A DNA stretch of 64,000 bases from a virus (IMGVR_UViG_3300026078_000023:1-64000), one strand, 5' to 3'; counted from the first letter of the stretch, positions 38,100 to 45,830 are shown. A program made the numbers and translations. The notes: generated by a model not told the origin, from the letters alone.

Positions 38100-39511
38100 G
38101 TCACCCTCCCGATTGTCGCCGGTTCGACGATGCGGACGGTGTACCCGCGCGACCGCCAGGCCTCGACCCGGGCCCTGGCGTGGGCCTCGAGCCACTTGTT
38201 CCCCTGGTCGTAGATGTCCAGGAACGTCACCGTGCGCGGCTTGCCCTCGCAGACGCGCATGATGCGGCCGACCTTCTGGAGGGCGTCGATCCGGCTGGCG
38301 CCGGCGCCGGCGTTGACGGCGCCCTCGACCTCCGGGATGTCGATCCCCTTGTTGAACACCTTGCTCGTCACGAGGACATCGCGGAGGCCGACCTTGAGCT
38401 CGTGGATCGCGCGGTTGCGCTTGGCGGTGTTGCTGGCGCCCTCCACGAACGTCGTGCGGACGTACCCGTCGAGCATCCGCGTCAGCGCGCGCCCGTGCGG
38501 CAGCTTCGAGAAGAACACCATCGACGGGCGCGGGCACAGCTGGCGGTTGATGACCAGGCTCCGGACCAGCGCGTTCCTGGCCTCATTCAGCGTCACGCCG
38601 GCCTCGTACACGACCGGGAACGAGCCGGTCATCTTCCCGTGGCGGTGGCGCACGCAGAAGATCTGAGGGTCGCACAGCCACCCGGCGTCGATGAGCGGTC
38701 GCGGCTGCACGTCGTGGATGAGCGGCCCCAAGATCCCCACCGCGCGGTAGTCGGCCTCGTCAGACCGCTCGAACGGCGTCGCCGAGAACCCGAGCCGCCA
38801 CCAGGCGCGCTCGCAGGCCATGGCCACCTTCGAGAACTCGTCGGCCGACAGGACCTGCACCTCGTCCCCGATCACCCCTTCGGTCTCCTCGAGGAGCTGC
38901 CGGACGCGCGGTTCACCCATGTTCTTGTGCAGCGTCTGCAGGGTGGCGACCGTGTAGCGGCGCGGGTTCCACTCCCCGTCACCCGCCAGGCCGGCGACCT
39001 CGCCGGTGCACTGGTAGAACCGGTCCGCCGCCTGGTGCATGAGGTCCTTCGTGTCCACCAGGACGAGCCACCGGCACCGGACCGCGCTTCCGATCGCCGA
39101 GAAGCACTGGGTCTTCCCGCTGCCGGTCGGCATCGACACCACGCCGCGCCCGCGGCGGAGGATCGCCTCCACGGCGACGTGCTGGTAGTCGCGGAGCCAC
39201 CCGAACCCGGCAGCCCGCGCCATCGCCGCGTCCCGGTCCCCGCCCGGCGCCGGCGGGCGAGCGTCGACGAAATCGAGGGCGACCCCCGCCTCCCGCGCGC
39301 GCCCGGCCACCATGCGCGACAGGCCGGCCAGGAACCGGCTCTGCTTGCGCGAGAACAGGTGGACCGTCCCGTCCCACACCCCGGCCTCGTACGCCTCTGA
39401 GTACTCGGCGCCGGGGGGTTCGACCGTCAGGTAGCCGTCCAGCCAGTCGAGCTCGGCCGGCGTGGCGCCCTCGACGCGCGCCCACGTGTTGTCAGCGACG
39501 ACGCGCATCAC
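38096..39511 (-). CDS. SF2 DNA helicase (UvsW/DEAD-box type)
   Basis: 471 aa. Q-motif-like region GWLRDYQHVAVEAIL, Walker A MPTGSGKT (128-135), DEVQ (216-219) as motif II, SATP (243-246) as motif III, and motif VI region ALQKVGRIMRVCEGKPR. The N-terminal 80 residues may be a DNA-binding domain like that of T4 UvsW. Probable branch-migration or fork-reversal helicase. Start at GTG 39511 or ATG 39508. Confidence 0.85.
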   Translation of the reverse strand: MMRVVADNTWARVEGATPAELDWLDGYLTVEPPGAEYSEAYEAGVWDGTVHLFSRKQSRFLAGLSRMVAGRAREAGVALDFVDARPPAPGGDRDAAMARAAGFGWLRDYQHVAVEAILRRGRGVVSMPTGSGKTQCFSAIGSAVRCRWLVLVDTKDLMHQAADRFYQCTGEVAGLAGDGEWNPRRYTVATLQTLHKNMGEPRVRQLLEETEGVIGDEVQVLSADEFSKVAMACERAWWRLGFSATPFERSDEADYRAVGILGPLIHDVQPRPLIDAGWLCDPQIFCVRHRHGKMTGSFPVVYEAGVTLNEARNALVRSLVINRQLCPRPSMVFFSKLPHGRALTRMLDGYVRTTFVEGASNTAKRNRAIHELKVGLRDVLVTSKVFNKGIDIPEVEGAVNAGAGASRIDALQKVGRIMRVCEGKPRTVTFLDIYDQGNKWLEAHARARVEAWRSRGYTVRIVEPATIGRVT

Positions 39512-39786
39512 GCAAATTTCTTACGGAGTCCCAGGTCGATGAGGAGCTTCTCGACCTGACGCCCGTCCATCACCAGCAGCGTGCCGGTCACCTCGAACGA
39601 CACGCCGCGCTCGTCGACGTCGTCCACCTTCCACCCGTCCGGGAGCGGGTGCAGGAGGTCGTTCTCGTCGATCGCCTCGAGCTTGGCCGCCAGCTCCGGT
39701 CCAGGGTCGGCGTGGATCTCGAACTCGACCACCAGGTGGTCCCACGGCGTCCCCGGTTCGCCGTACTTGTTCCGCCTCACGGTCAC
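39508..39786 (-). CDS. hypothetical protein (92 aa)
   Basis: Unknown acidic alpha/beta protein (VRRNKYGEPGTPWDHLVVEFEI, GTLLVMDGRQVEKLLIDLGL). GTG 39786 in a GTGA overlap with the upstream DNA-binding gene. Confidence 0.6.
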   Translation of the reverse strand: MTVRRNKYGEPGTPWDHLVVEFEIHADPGPELAAKLEAIDENDLLHPLPDGWKVDDVDERGVSFEVTGTLLVMDGRQVEKLLIDLGLRKKFA

Positions 39787-40094
39787 GCCGCCCTGCGCTT
39801 CCTGGGCCGCTGGGCCGGCGCCGGCTGCTTCTTCGGCTGCCCCTGGAACGCCTCCGGGACCTTGCGCTTCAGGTCCGCCAGGCTCGCGTAGACGCTCATC
39901 CGCCCGGCCCCCCATTTCCGCTTGCGGACCTCCCCCAGGCGGATCCAGTGGTAGATGTTCGACCGGACGACCTTCGCAAGCTCGGCCGCCTCTTCGATGG
40001 GGACGAACGGCCCGCCGTCCGCCGCGGGGACCGAGTACATCACGGCGTTCCTGGCCTCGAGCATCGCCTTCTTCTTCGGGTCTTGGATCTTCAC
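39783..40094 (-). CDS. helix-turn-helix (MerR/excisionase-like) protein (103 aa)
   Basis: FVPIEEAAELAKVVRSNIYHWIRLGEVRKRKWGAGRMSVYASLADLKRK is the winged-helix pattern of MerR/excisionase-type proteins (turn, W-I-R-x-G, wing, then a residue set for promoter or DNA contact). The tail is Pro/Lys/Arg-rich. Probably a DNA-binding regulator. GTG 40094 after GAGAGGC. Confidence 0.7.
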   Translation of the reverse strand: MKIQDPKKKAMLEARNAVMYSVPAADGGPFVPIEEAAELAKVVRSNIYHWIRLGEVRKRKWGAGRMSVYASLADLKRKVPEAFQGQPKKQPAPAQRPRKRRAA

Positions 40095-40267
40095 GGTTGC
40101 CTCTCGTGTTGGGGGTTGTTGGTCATCGAGGCGCGCACCTTCTCGAGCGCCTCGAGGAACGTCGGGATCTTGGCCGTCTCCATCAGCTCGGCCGCCAGCT
40201 CGCGCTCCAGCTCCTCGCGGGTCAGGCCCGGCCGCGTCGTCTCCTGGTCGAACCCGTCGCTCGTCAC
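40091..40267 (-). CDS. hypothetical protein (58 aa)
   Basis: Short helical protein (TREELERELAAELMETAKIPTFL). GTG 40267 in a GTGA overlap with the sigma-like gene; stop overlaps the next GTG. Function unknown. Confidence 0.55.
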   Translation of the reverse strand: MTSDGFDQETTRPGLTREELERELAAELMETAKIPTFLEALEKVRASMTNNPQHERQP

Positions 40268-40890
40268 GGCAGGACCGCCTCGGCCTCCTGCAGGGCCTCC
40301 CACAGCACGCCGGCGCGGGACGACGAGAGCGCGTGCCGAACGCGGAGGGCGGCGCGCTGCACCTGGTCCCGCCACAGGCCGGTCGCCTTGACGATCTCGG
40401 TGGTGTCCATCGCCGGCCCCTCGAGGCCGACCATGAGCGCGCCCACCTGCCGCGCGTCGTTCGGGAGCCGGCGGAGCGCCCGCTCCACCTCGCGCCGCCA
40501 GCGCACCCGCGCCGCCGCCGCCTTCAGGCGCGCCTCCGGGAGGCCCTCCACCTCGAGGGCGGCGTCCTCCGGGCTCTCCACCGGGAAGATGACCTTCTCG
40601 GCCGGGACGCGGATCTGCAGCCGGCCGGCGAGCCCGGCCTTGGCCACGGCGCGGGAGATCGAGGTCGCGCTCAGCCACTTGTGCACGAGCGCCCCGACCG
40701 CGGTGACCATGCCGCGGTAGTAGTACGGCTCGGCCCTGCCGCGGCTGGGCTTGTAGTAGTTGGCCATCTCGAGGCCGACGAGCAGGGACTCCTGCAGGAT
40801 GTCGTCGCGCATGTGGGGTGGGAAGTGCTGGCCGAGGTGGCGGGTTACGGCCTGGGCGGCGCGCTCGATGGGGGCGTGGTCGACGGACAT
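40264..40890 (-). CDS. sigma-70/ECF-like transcription factor
   Basis: 208 aa. The N-terminal half (RDDILQESLLVGLEMANYYKPSRGRAEPYYYRGM) resembles sigma region 2 and the C-terminal half (VERALRRLPNDARQVGALMVGLEG, then IVKATGLWRDQVQRAALRVRHAL) region 4 with a helix-turn-helix. A phage-coded sigma-like factor could redirect host RNA polymerase to phage promoters. Strong AGGAGGATCCC site before ATG 40890. Divergent, so a HTH regulator is the alternative. Confidence 0.6.
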   Translation of the reverse strand: MSVDHAPIERAAQAVTRHLGQHFPPHMRDDILQESLLVGLEMANYYKPSRGRAEPYYYRGMVTAVGALVHKWLSATSISRAVAKAGLAGRLQIRVPAEKVIFPVESPEDAALEVEGLPEARLKAAAARVRWRREVERALRRLPNDARQVGALMVGLEGPAMDTTEIVKATGLWRDQVQRAALRVRHALSSSRAGVLWEALQEAEAVLP

Positions 40891-41024
40891 GGGATCCTCC
40901 TGGTTGATTCTGACGTGGGGTATCGGAGCCTTGACGATTGGCTGCTTGGGTCTCACTCTGTCGGGAGCAGGCGCGTTCCTCCCTGGTTCGTGCCGTGGGG
41001 CTAGGCGGCCTCCCCGGGTCCAGG
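40891..41024. promoter_or_regulatory. intergenic leader of the sigma-like gene
   Basis: 134 bases between two minus-strand genes with no supported ORF. The part nearest the ATG is C/A-rich (CGATACCCCACGTCAGAATC), like the leaders at 31660, 41885 and 43173. No terminator seen. Confidence 0.3.
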
Positions 41025-41318
41025 TCAAGCGTCACTGGACCCGGGGGGCATCCTCAGCGGGTTCCGGTGAGTAAGCTCGCGGCGCACCACCCGGAGGACG
41101 ACGCCGTCGCCAGCCACCCGGAGTTCACCTTCCTTGGTCTCCGCCAGGCGCTGGCCGTAGGCCATCAGGAGCTCGTAGGGGTCCACCACGACCTCGACCG
41201 TTAGGTCCTCGATCCCGGTCACGACAGGACTCAGGAACCCCTTTCCGTCCGGCGCTAACACGGGCGCCTTGATCGCGTGGCGGATCCGCCCGGCGGGCAT
41301 GGTGAGTTTGACGCTCAC
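41025..41318 (-). CDS. hypothetical protein (97 aa)
   Basis: Unknown beta-rich protein (VSVKLTMPAGRIRHAIKAP, DLTVEVVVDPYELLMAYGQRL). GTG 41318 in a GTGA overlap with the preceding gene. Confidence 0.6.
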   Translation of the reverse strand: MSVKLTMPAGRIRHAIKAPVLAPDGKGFLSPVVTGIEDLTVEVVVDPYELLMAYGQRLAETKEGELRVAGDGVVLRVVRRELTHRNPLRMPPGSSDA

Positions 41319-41884
41319 CGCGCCTCCAGGTGCTTGCCGTAACGGACGTGGAGCGACTCGGAGCCCTCGGGGTCGCGGCACAGGTACTCGCGGCCGCTGG
41401 GGGCGATCTTGTCGACCACCAACTCGGACAGGAACGCGGCGGCGTACAGGCCGGACCCGGTGTACTTGGGGAGGAACTTTTTGGCGACGCGGACGGCGTC
41501 GCCGACCTTGAAGCGCGGCGCCTTCGGAGGCCGCCCGGCGGGGACGCGCTCCGAGTCGATGACCTGCAGGTGCGGGACCGCGCCGGTGAACGATGCCGAC
41601 CCCAGCGCGCCCCTCGCGGCGAGGAGGGCGACCGAGGCGTCCGAACCCGGCTTCGCGCTCTCGTTCGCGATCGCAGCGGCCACCACAGCGACGGCCTTCT
41701 GGCGGACCACCTCGGCACGCTCGAGGGCGCGGGCGAATTTGTACCAGGCGGACGGTTTGCCGGAGCGGCGCGCGGCCCTGGGTTCGGCGGGTTTCTTCGC
41801 GCTCGCGGCAGCGAGCGCGGCGCCGCGGAGGGCGGGCGTGACGGAGGCGGTGTCGTTCGTCGACGGCTTCGTGGGCTTGGCCAT
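41315..41884 (-). CDS. hypothetical basic protein (189 aa)
   Basis: ATG 41884 with AGGAGACC upstream is preferred over ATG 41911. Ala/Lys-rich N-terminus, then a helical segment (WYKFARALERAEVVRQKAVAVV) and a C-terminal KOW/Tudor-like beta region (PRFKVGDAVRVAKKFLPKYTG). Function unknown; may bind nucleic acid. Confidence 0.55.
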   Translation of the reverse strand: MAKPTKPSTNDTASVTPALRGAALAAASAKKPAEPRAARRSGKPSAWYKFARALERAEVVRQKAVAVVAAAIANESAKPGSDASVALLAARGALGSASFTGAVPHLQVIDSERVPAGRPPKAPRFKVGDAVRVAKKFLPKYTGSGLYAAAFLSELVVDKIAPSGREYLCRDPEGSESLHVRYGKHLEAR

Positions 41885-42074
41885 GGTGGTCTCCTGGTTC
41901 GGTGGTTTCATGGGTTCGTGGGTTCGTGGTTGGCACCGCTGGCACGTGCGAGTCCGCCGCGGTGTCGTCCGGTTGCCTTTCCGGGGCGCCGCTGCAGCGG
42001 CGTTGTCCCGGCCCTCGCTTGCTGAACGGACCGTGCGAGCCCGGAGGCGACCCTCCGGGCCCGAGGCGGTCAGC
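41885..42074. promoter_or_regulatory. intergenic leader with GC-rich hairpin and ACGAACC repeats
   Basis: 190 bases without a gene. Next to the upstream gene's stop is a perfect 8-bp hairpin with 4-base loop (CCCGGAGG/CCTCCGGG, 42040-42059) but no U-tract. Near the ATG is a CA-rich repeat (CCACGAACCCACGAACCC). The hairpin may end or stabilise the DUF932-like mRNA; the CA-rich part should be unstructured. Confidence 0.5.
42040..42059 (-). terminator. GC-rich hairpin, possible terminator without U-tract
   Basis: Perfect 8-bp inverted repeat (CCCGGAGG, loop GTCG, CCTCCGGG) 15 bases after the stop of the DUF932-like gene. No run of T follows on the minus strand, so intrinsic termination would be weak. 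Confidence 0.4.
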
Positions 42075-43172
42075 TCAGGCCGCCTTGAGTACGTCGCCGG
42101 CCAGCCGCTCGAGCTCCAGCTTCTTCTCGGGCTCGGCGGTGTTGCGGGCGACCAGGCTGATGGCGTTCGAGAAGCGCCACATGGTGTTCCCCGGGGGGAG
42201 CTCGACGACGTCGGGGGAGTTGAAGGCCTCGGCGATCTTCTCGGCGTCGCCCACCAGGACCTTCTTCTTCAGGCCGGCGAGGGTGACCTTGGGGTCGATG
42301 CCCTGGGCGTGGGCCGCGGTGATCTTCCCGGCGGTCTCGGCGATCTTGGCGTCGGACAAGAGCGCCCGGGCGGTGTCGCGCGCGGCCAGCGTGGCGACCC
42401 GGGTGTCGGCCTCGAGCGTCTGCCGCGACCACTGGATGTCCTCGGAGAGGGCGCGGCCGAGGTGGACCTGGCGGAGGTTCTGCTCCATGGTGGCGCCGTT
42501 GAAACAGGCCAGCCGGAAGGCGAAGGTGCGCAGGCTGTTGGCGCCGGCGCCGAAGTCGCTGTTCGACCAGGCGAACCCGAACACCATGAACTCGCCGGGC
42601 GCCGGCTCGATGATGCGGGGGACGATGAACTTCATCTCGCACCGGATGTCGGACATGACGCCGTCGACCACCACGGCGCCGACCCGCTGGGCCTCGCCGA
42701 CCAGGACGTCGAGGATGGGCCGCGCGTCGATGCGGCGGAACTTGTCGCTGAGGACCGCGCGGACGTTGCCGCCGGCCGCGCGCACCAGGTAGCGCGCCTT
42801 CGCGTTCCCGAAGTGCAGGCCGTCGGTCAGGTTGCGGGCCACCAGCTCGCGGCCCCACTCGCCCTGGCCGAGGAGGTGGTCGACGTACGCCATCGGCATG
42901 GACGCCTGAGAGGCGACGTTGCCGAGCGCGTGGCGGTGGAGCGGAGCCGCCACCGCGGTCCGCCCGTCCGCGGTGCCGACGTTGAGCACCAGGCGCCCGC
43001 CGTCAGCGTCAGAGACGGTCATCCGCGTGGCGGGCGAGATGTAGTCGGCCGGGACCTCGCGGGCCACGCGCTCCATGGTGGCGACGGCCCGGACCTGGCC
43101 CTCTTGGATGTAGCGGTCGAGGCGGCCGGTGGCGATGGACTTCTGCTCCGGGGTCGATGCGATCAGCGTCAT
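42075..43172 (-). CDS. DUF932-like phage/plasmid protein
   Basis: 365 aa. Order and content resemble DUF932 proteins: LNVGTADGRTAV, DHLLGQGEWGRELVARNL, FRRIDARPILDVLV, FIVPRIIEPAPGEFMVFGFAWSNSDFGAGANSL and FRLACFNGATM. The family is common in phages, often highly expressed, with unknown function. ATG 43172 has AAGGAG; it follows a terminator and promoter-like element B, so it starts its own transcript. Confidence 0.7.
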   Translation of the reverse strand: MTLIASTPEQKSIATGRLDRYIQEGQVRAVATMERVAREVPADYISPATRMTVSDADGGRLVLNVGTADGRTAVAAPLHRHALGNVASQASMPMAYVDHLLGQGEWGRELVARNLTDGLHFGNAKARYLVRAAGGNVRAVLSDKFRRIDARPILDVLVGEAQRVGAVVVDGVMSDIRCEMKFIVPRIIEPAPGEFMVFGFAWSNSDFGAGANSLRTFAFRLACFNGATMEQNLRQVHLGRALSEDIQWSRQTLEADTRVATLAARDTARALLSDAKIAETAGKITAAHAQGIDPKVTLAGLKKKVLVGDAEKIAEAFNSPDVVELPPGNTMWRFSNAISLVARNTAEPEKKLELERLAGDVLKAA

Positions 43173-43244
43173 TTGTGGCTCCTTCGTTCGTGCGTTTGTG
43201 GGTTTGTGGCGCCGGGCCCAACCGCTGCCCGACGCAGACATGAT

Positions 43245-43270
43245 TACCGTAATGAAAAACCGTTCGCAAA
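43245..43270 (-). promoter_or_regulatory. conserved promoter-like element B
   Basis: Coding-strand ATTTGCG, then TTTTTCATTACGGTAAT. The ATTAC-G-GTAAT part is a near-palindrome here. It lies directly after a bidirectional terminator and 73 bases upstream of the DUF932-like ATG. Same pattern as 17116 and 44506. Confidence 0.55.
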
Positions 43271-43272
43271 TG

Positions 43273-43300
43273 AAAAGAGCCTGGGTCGGCTCTTTTTTTT
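43273..43300. terminator. bidirectional rho-independent terminator
   Basis: Stem AAAAGAGCC/GGCTCTTTT with loop of 6 bases, followed by T-runs on both strands (8 T on plus, 4 T on minus). It would stop minus-strand transcripts coming from the 44 kb genes. Confidence 0.85.
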
Positions 43301-43312
43301 ACGGTGGGGCGA

Positions 43313-43906
43313 TCAGGCCTCGCCCGCGCGCTCGGCGGGGCGGACCTCGCGCAGGAGGTCGTAGATGCGGACGATCGGGGACGTGCCGAGGAGGGCTCCC
43401 CCGGTGGCGTACTGGGATTCAACGGCGGCGGCGGCGATCCCGGACGCCTTGGTAGCGGCCTCGACGATTCGCCGCAGGCGGGTGATCTCAGCCACGACCT
43501 GCTCGTGCTTCGCGCCCGGCATGCCGGCGGCGGCGGCCACCTCCACGGCCCGGGAGCCGGAGACCGAGTCCGACAGCATGGCGATGTCCGACAGCATGGC
43601 GATCTTGTCCTGCATGACCCGGGCGACCTGCTGGACGAGCGCCCGGGGGTCCACGGCGCGCGGGACGGCTGAGTCGTCCGGCAGGGTGACGAATCCCGGT
43701 AGGCCCGCCTGTTCGGCGTGCCACTGGGCGGCGTGCGCGTGGCAGGCGCCGTCCCCGTCGCAGGCGTCCTCGCACCCGATCGGGTCGAGGCACTCGTCGA
43801 CCGCGGCGCACAAGCCGGGGCACTTCTCGCCCGCCGGGGCGCCGTCGCGGTGGAAATCGCACCGGCCCTCGGTCGTGCAGATCAGGACCCCCTGCCCGGT
43901 GGTCAC
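43313..43906 (-). CDS. Cys/His-rich hypothetical protein (197 aa)
   Basis: The N-terminal 60 residues hold 8 Cys and several His (GRCDFHRDGAPAGEKCPGLC, ECLDPIGCEDACDGDGACHAH), probably zinc-binding. The middle contains a tandem 6-residue repeat IAMLSD made by an exact 18-bp duplication. Helical C-terminus. GTG 43906 overlaps the upstream stop. Unknown role. Confidence 0.6.
   Translation of the reverse strand: MTTGQGVLICTTEGRCDFHRDGAPAGEKCPGLCAAVDECLDPIGCEDACDGDGACHAHAAQWHAEQAGLPGFVTLPDDSAVPRAVDPRALVQQVARVMQDKIAMLSDIAMLSDSVSGSRAVEVAAAAGMPGAKHEQVVAEITRLRRIVEAATKASGIAAAAVESQYATGGALLGTSPIVRIYDLLREVRPAERAGEA
43568..43603. repeat. tandem 18-bp direct repeat
   Basis: Two exact copies of GTCCGACAGCATGGCGAT in a row (plus strand), adding IAMLSD twice in frame. 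Probably a recent slippage or duplication. Confidence 0.9.
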
Positions 43907-44163
43907 GCGCGCACCGCCGTGATCCGAAGGACGGTGTCGTACAGGGTGTGGACGACGGACTGGAGGTCCTCGCCGGTGCGCGTGACCGACCACTTCGACG
44001 CGTGCTCGCCGAGGTCGTCGCTGTAGCTGTGAACCACCTTCCACGACACGTGAACGTGCCACTTTCCGAACACGCGGTACGTCTCCAGCACCGCGCTCGA
44101 TTTGTCCATCCACGCGACGAAATCGAGGACCTTGCGCGTAATGATCATCCCGTCGGGAGTCAC
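43903..44163 (-). CDS. hypothetical protein (86 aa)
   Basis: Unknown beta-rich protein (IITRKVLDFVAWMDKSSAVLE, GKWHVHVSWKVVHSYSDDLG). GTG 44163 in a GTGA overlap. Confidence 0.6.
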   Translation of the reverse strand: MTPDGMIITRKVLDFVAWMDKSSAVLETYRVFGKWHVHVSWKVVHSYSDDLGEHASKWSVTRTGEDLQSVVHTLYDTVLRITAVRA

Positions 44164-44435
44164 GCCGGCACCTGGCCGCTGCAGGAGGTGCATGTGGCGT
44201 CGACCACGCCGTTGAAGCCCTCGCACCCGTACGGGCACGCGTCGAAGCCGCGGTCCACCGCCACGGCCCCGGTGTCGTTGCAGACGCACGGGCCGGAGGC
44301 GAACTTGGCCAGGACCTCGCGCGCCACCCGGCGCGCCTCGTCCAGGTCCTGGGTGTCGGGGCGGGTGTACGGGGTGACGAGCTCGGCGATGACGGCTGAG
44401 ATCGGCGCGTCGGAACAGCTGGCGGTCTTTTCCAT
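44160..44435 (-). CDS. zinc-binding hypothetical protein (91 aa)
   Basis: C-terminal half CVCNDTGAVAVDRGFDACPYGCEGF plus CTSCSG gives a DnaJ-type or zinc-ribbon Cys pattern. ATG 44435 has a strong AGGGAGGT site. First gene after terminator 44530-44560 and promoter-like element C. Confidence 0.65.
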   Translation of the reverse strand: MEKTASCSDAPISAVIAELVTPYTRPDTQDLDEARRVAREVLAKFASGPCVCNDTGAVAVDRGFDACPYGCEGFNGVVDATCTSCSGQVPA

Positions 44436-44505
44436 CTGGCTACCTCCCTGGGTTTCTGGCGGCGGGTCCCGTGGGGCGGGAACCCATCACCAATTCAGAT
44501 CGGTA

Positions 44506-44536
44506 TACCGTAACGAAAACTTAAACGCCAAATAAA
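44506..44536 (-). promoter_or_regulatory. conserved promoter-like element C
   Basis: Coding-strand ATTTGGCG, then AGTTTTCGTTACGGTATAC. It begins where the upstream terminator's T-tract ends and lies about 71 bases before the ATG at 44435. Third copy of the element. Confidence 0.55.
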
Positions 44537-44560
44537 AATAGTCGCCCGACGGTGGCGGGC
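44530..44560 (-). terminator. rho-independent terminator for minus-strand transcripts
   Basis: On the coding strand GCCCG, 7-base loop, CGGGC, then GACTATTTTTATTT. It follows the gene ending at 44576 by 16 bases. Confidence 0.8.
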
Positions 44561-44575
44561 GGGCCGGATCGGGAT

Positions 44576-44980
44576 CTACCGGCGGGAGGCCAGGGCGCGC
44601 AGGAACTCGGACCGGATGCGCCCCCGGAGCCACCGGTGGTGGGCGTAGTAGGCATCGATCAGCTCGTACCTCCGGGCGCGCATCTCTTCCAGGCGGAGGC
44701 GCTCCTCCTCGAGGTCGCGCTCCTCCGACCCGACGTCGCGCGCCTTGCGGCGCGGGAGCGACACGCCGCGCGCCGGATCGACGTCCACGAACCAGGTCAC
44801 GGCGTCGAACACGGTGCGCGCGTACACGAGCACGCGCCGCGTCTTCTTGGTGCACACGATGAAGGCGGGCGATCCGTCGATCCACATGGAGGACACGATG
44901 GTCCTGCGCCCGACCACCTCGCGCCCGCGGATCGCGTCGGCGCACAGCGCATGCACGCGCGCGGCGCGCGACTCGCTCAC
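44576..44980 (-). CDS. hypothetical protein (134 aa)
   Basis: Unknown. Beta-rich N-terminal half (TIVSSMWIDGSPAFIVCTKK, VLVYARTVFDAVTWFVDVD) then a charged coiled-coil-like C-terminus (EERDLEEERLRLEEMRARRYELI). GTG 44980 in a GTGA overlap. Last gene before a terminator. Confidence 0.6.
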   Translation of the reverse strand: MSESRAARVHALCADAIRGREVVGRRTIVSSMWIDGSPAFIVCTKKTRRVLVYARTVFDAVTWFVDVDPARGVSLPRRKARDVGSEERDLEEERLRLEEMRARRYELIDAYYAHHRWLRGRIRSEFLRALASRR

Positions 44981-45219
44981 GAGCTGCCACGCGGCTTCTC
45001 GTCGTGCGCGTGGCGGATCGTCGCGGTGCCTTCGTTCAATTGGTTCGCGACGTTCGCGCACAGGTTAGCCACCACCAGCGCGCTCGGAGCGTGCGATCCC
45101 GTGACGACGGCGTCGACGCCGTCCCACGCGATGACGACTACGGCGGTGAAGCCGAATTTCTCGGCGGCCTCCTGCGCGATCATTCGAACCGCCACCCCGA
45201 CCTCAGTGGTGATGATCAC
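44977..45219 (-). CDS. hypothetical protein (80 aa)
   Basis: Compact alpha/beta protein (VIITTEVGVAVRMIAQEAAEKF, VVVIAWDGVDAVVTGSHAP). GTG 45219 overlaps the resolvase stop. Unknown. Confidence 0.55.
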   Translation of the reverse strand: MIITTEVGVAVRMIAQEAAEKFGFTAVVVIAWDGVDAVVTGSHAPSALVVANLCANVANQLNEGTATIRHAHDEKPRGSS

Positions 45220-45797
45220 CGGAGCCCCAGCTTGCCGAAGTGCGCGAGCAAGAGCGCGTCGGCGCGGTCGATGAGCAGCGCGCCCTTCGGCCCGCGCAAC
45301 ATGCCGGCGGCCTTCGGATAGAGGCGCTGCGCGAACGGGATCACCGCCTCCTTCGTCTTTGGCTCTCCGTGCATCAGGACCGATTTCCAATGCGACGAAT
45401 GGACCGCCTGGTAGGTCGACGTTCGCTCGCCTTCGACGCTGCAGACGGCGAGCAGCATCTGCCACAGGCCCCAGCCCTCACCGGACGCGAACGCGTAGAC
45501 CGCGCCCTGTCTCACCATACCGCCGCGGATCGCCGGCATCGGTTGCACCTTCTCGATCGTGAAGTGGTCGACGCGCGCGTCGCGGACCATGCGCAGCATC
45601 TCGATCGGTAGGTACACCCGGTGCTGTTTCTTGTTCCCGGCCTTCGTCTTGGTGGTCTTCTCCACCCAGGCCGTCGGGACGTCGTGGAACTCGACGTCGC
45701 CGCTGGGCCTGATGACGGCGAGGCACCCGTCCTTCCCGGGGTCGATCCCCCCGAACGAGCGCTGGTCTTGGGCCCCCGGTGCGGTCTGATTTTCCAT
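45216..45797 (-). CDS. RuvC-like Holliday-junction resolvase
   Basis: 193 aa. RNase H-fold acidic motifs in order: FGGIDPGKDGCLAVI (Asp19), FTIEKVQPMP (Glu82) and LIDRADALLLAHF (Asp177/Asp180). Length and layout match phage RuvC-like nucleases, which resolve branched DNA before packaging. The ATG abuts a start-associated hairpin. Confidence 0.8.
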   Translation of the reverse strand: MENQTAPGAQDQRSFGGIDPGKDGCLAVIRPSGDVEFHDVPTAWVEKTTKTKAGNKKQHRVYLPIEMLRMVRDARVDHFTIEKVQPMPAIRGGMVRQGAVYAFASGEGWGLWQMLLAVCSVEGERTSTYQAVHSSHWKSVLMHGEPKTKEAVIPFAQRLYPKAAGMLRGPKGALLIDRADALLLAHFGKLGLR

Positions 45798-45818
45798 GCC
45801 CCGGATGTTGGCCGGGGA
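45798..45818 (-). repeat. start-associated hairpin repeat, copy 11
   Basis: Coding-strand CCCCGGCCAACATCCGGGG, a perfect 6-bp stem around CCAACAT, one base before ATG 45797. The stem is kept by different bases than in copies 6 and 7. Confidence 0.8.
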
Positions 45819-45830
45819 CGGCCGCGGCTG

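Noticed and set aside
41409-43364. 651-aa plus-strand open frame
   Set aside because: Crosses a terminator and two minus-strand genes with clear starts; composition is that of a shadow.
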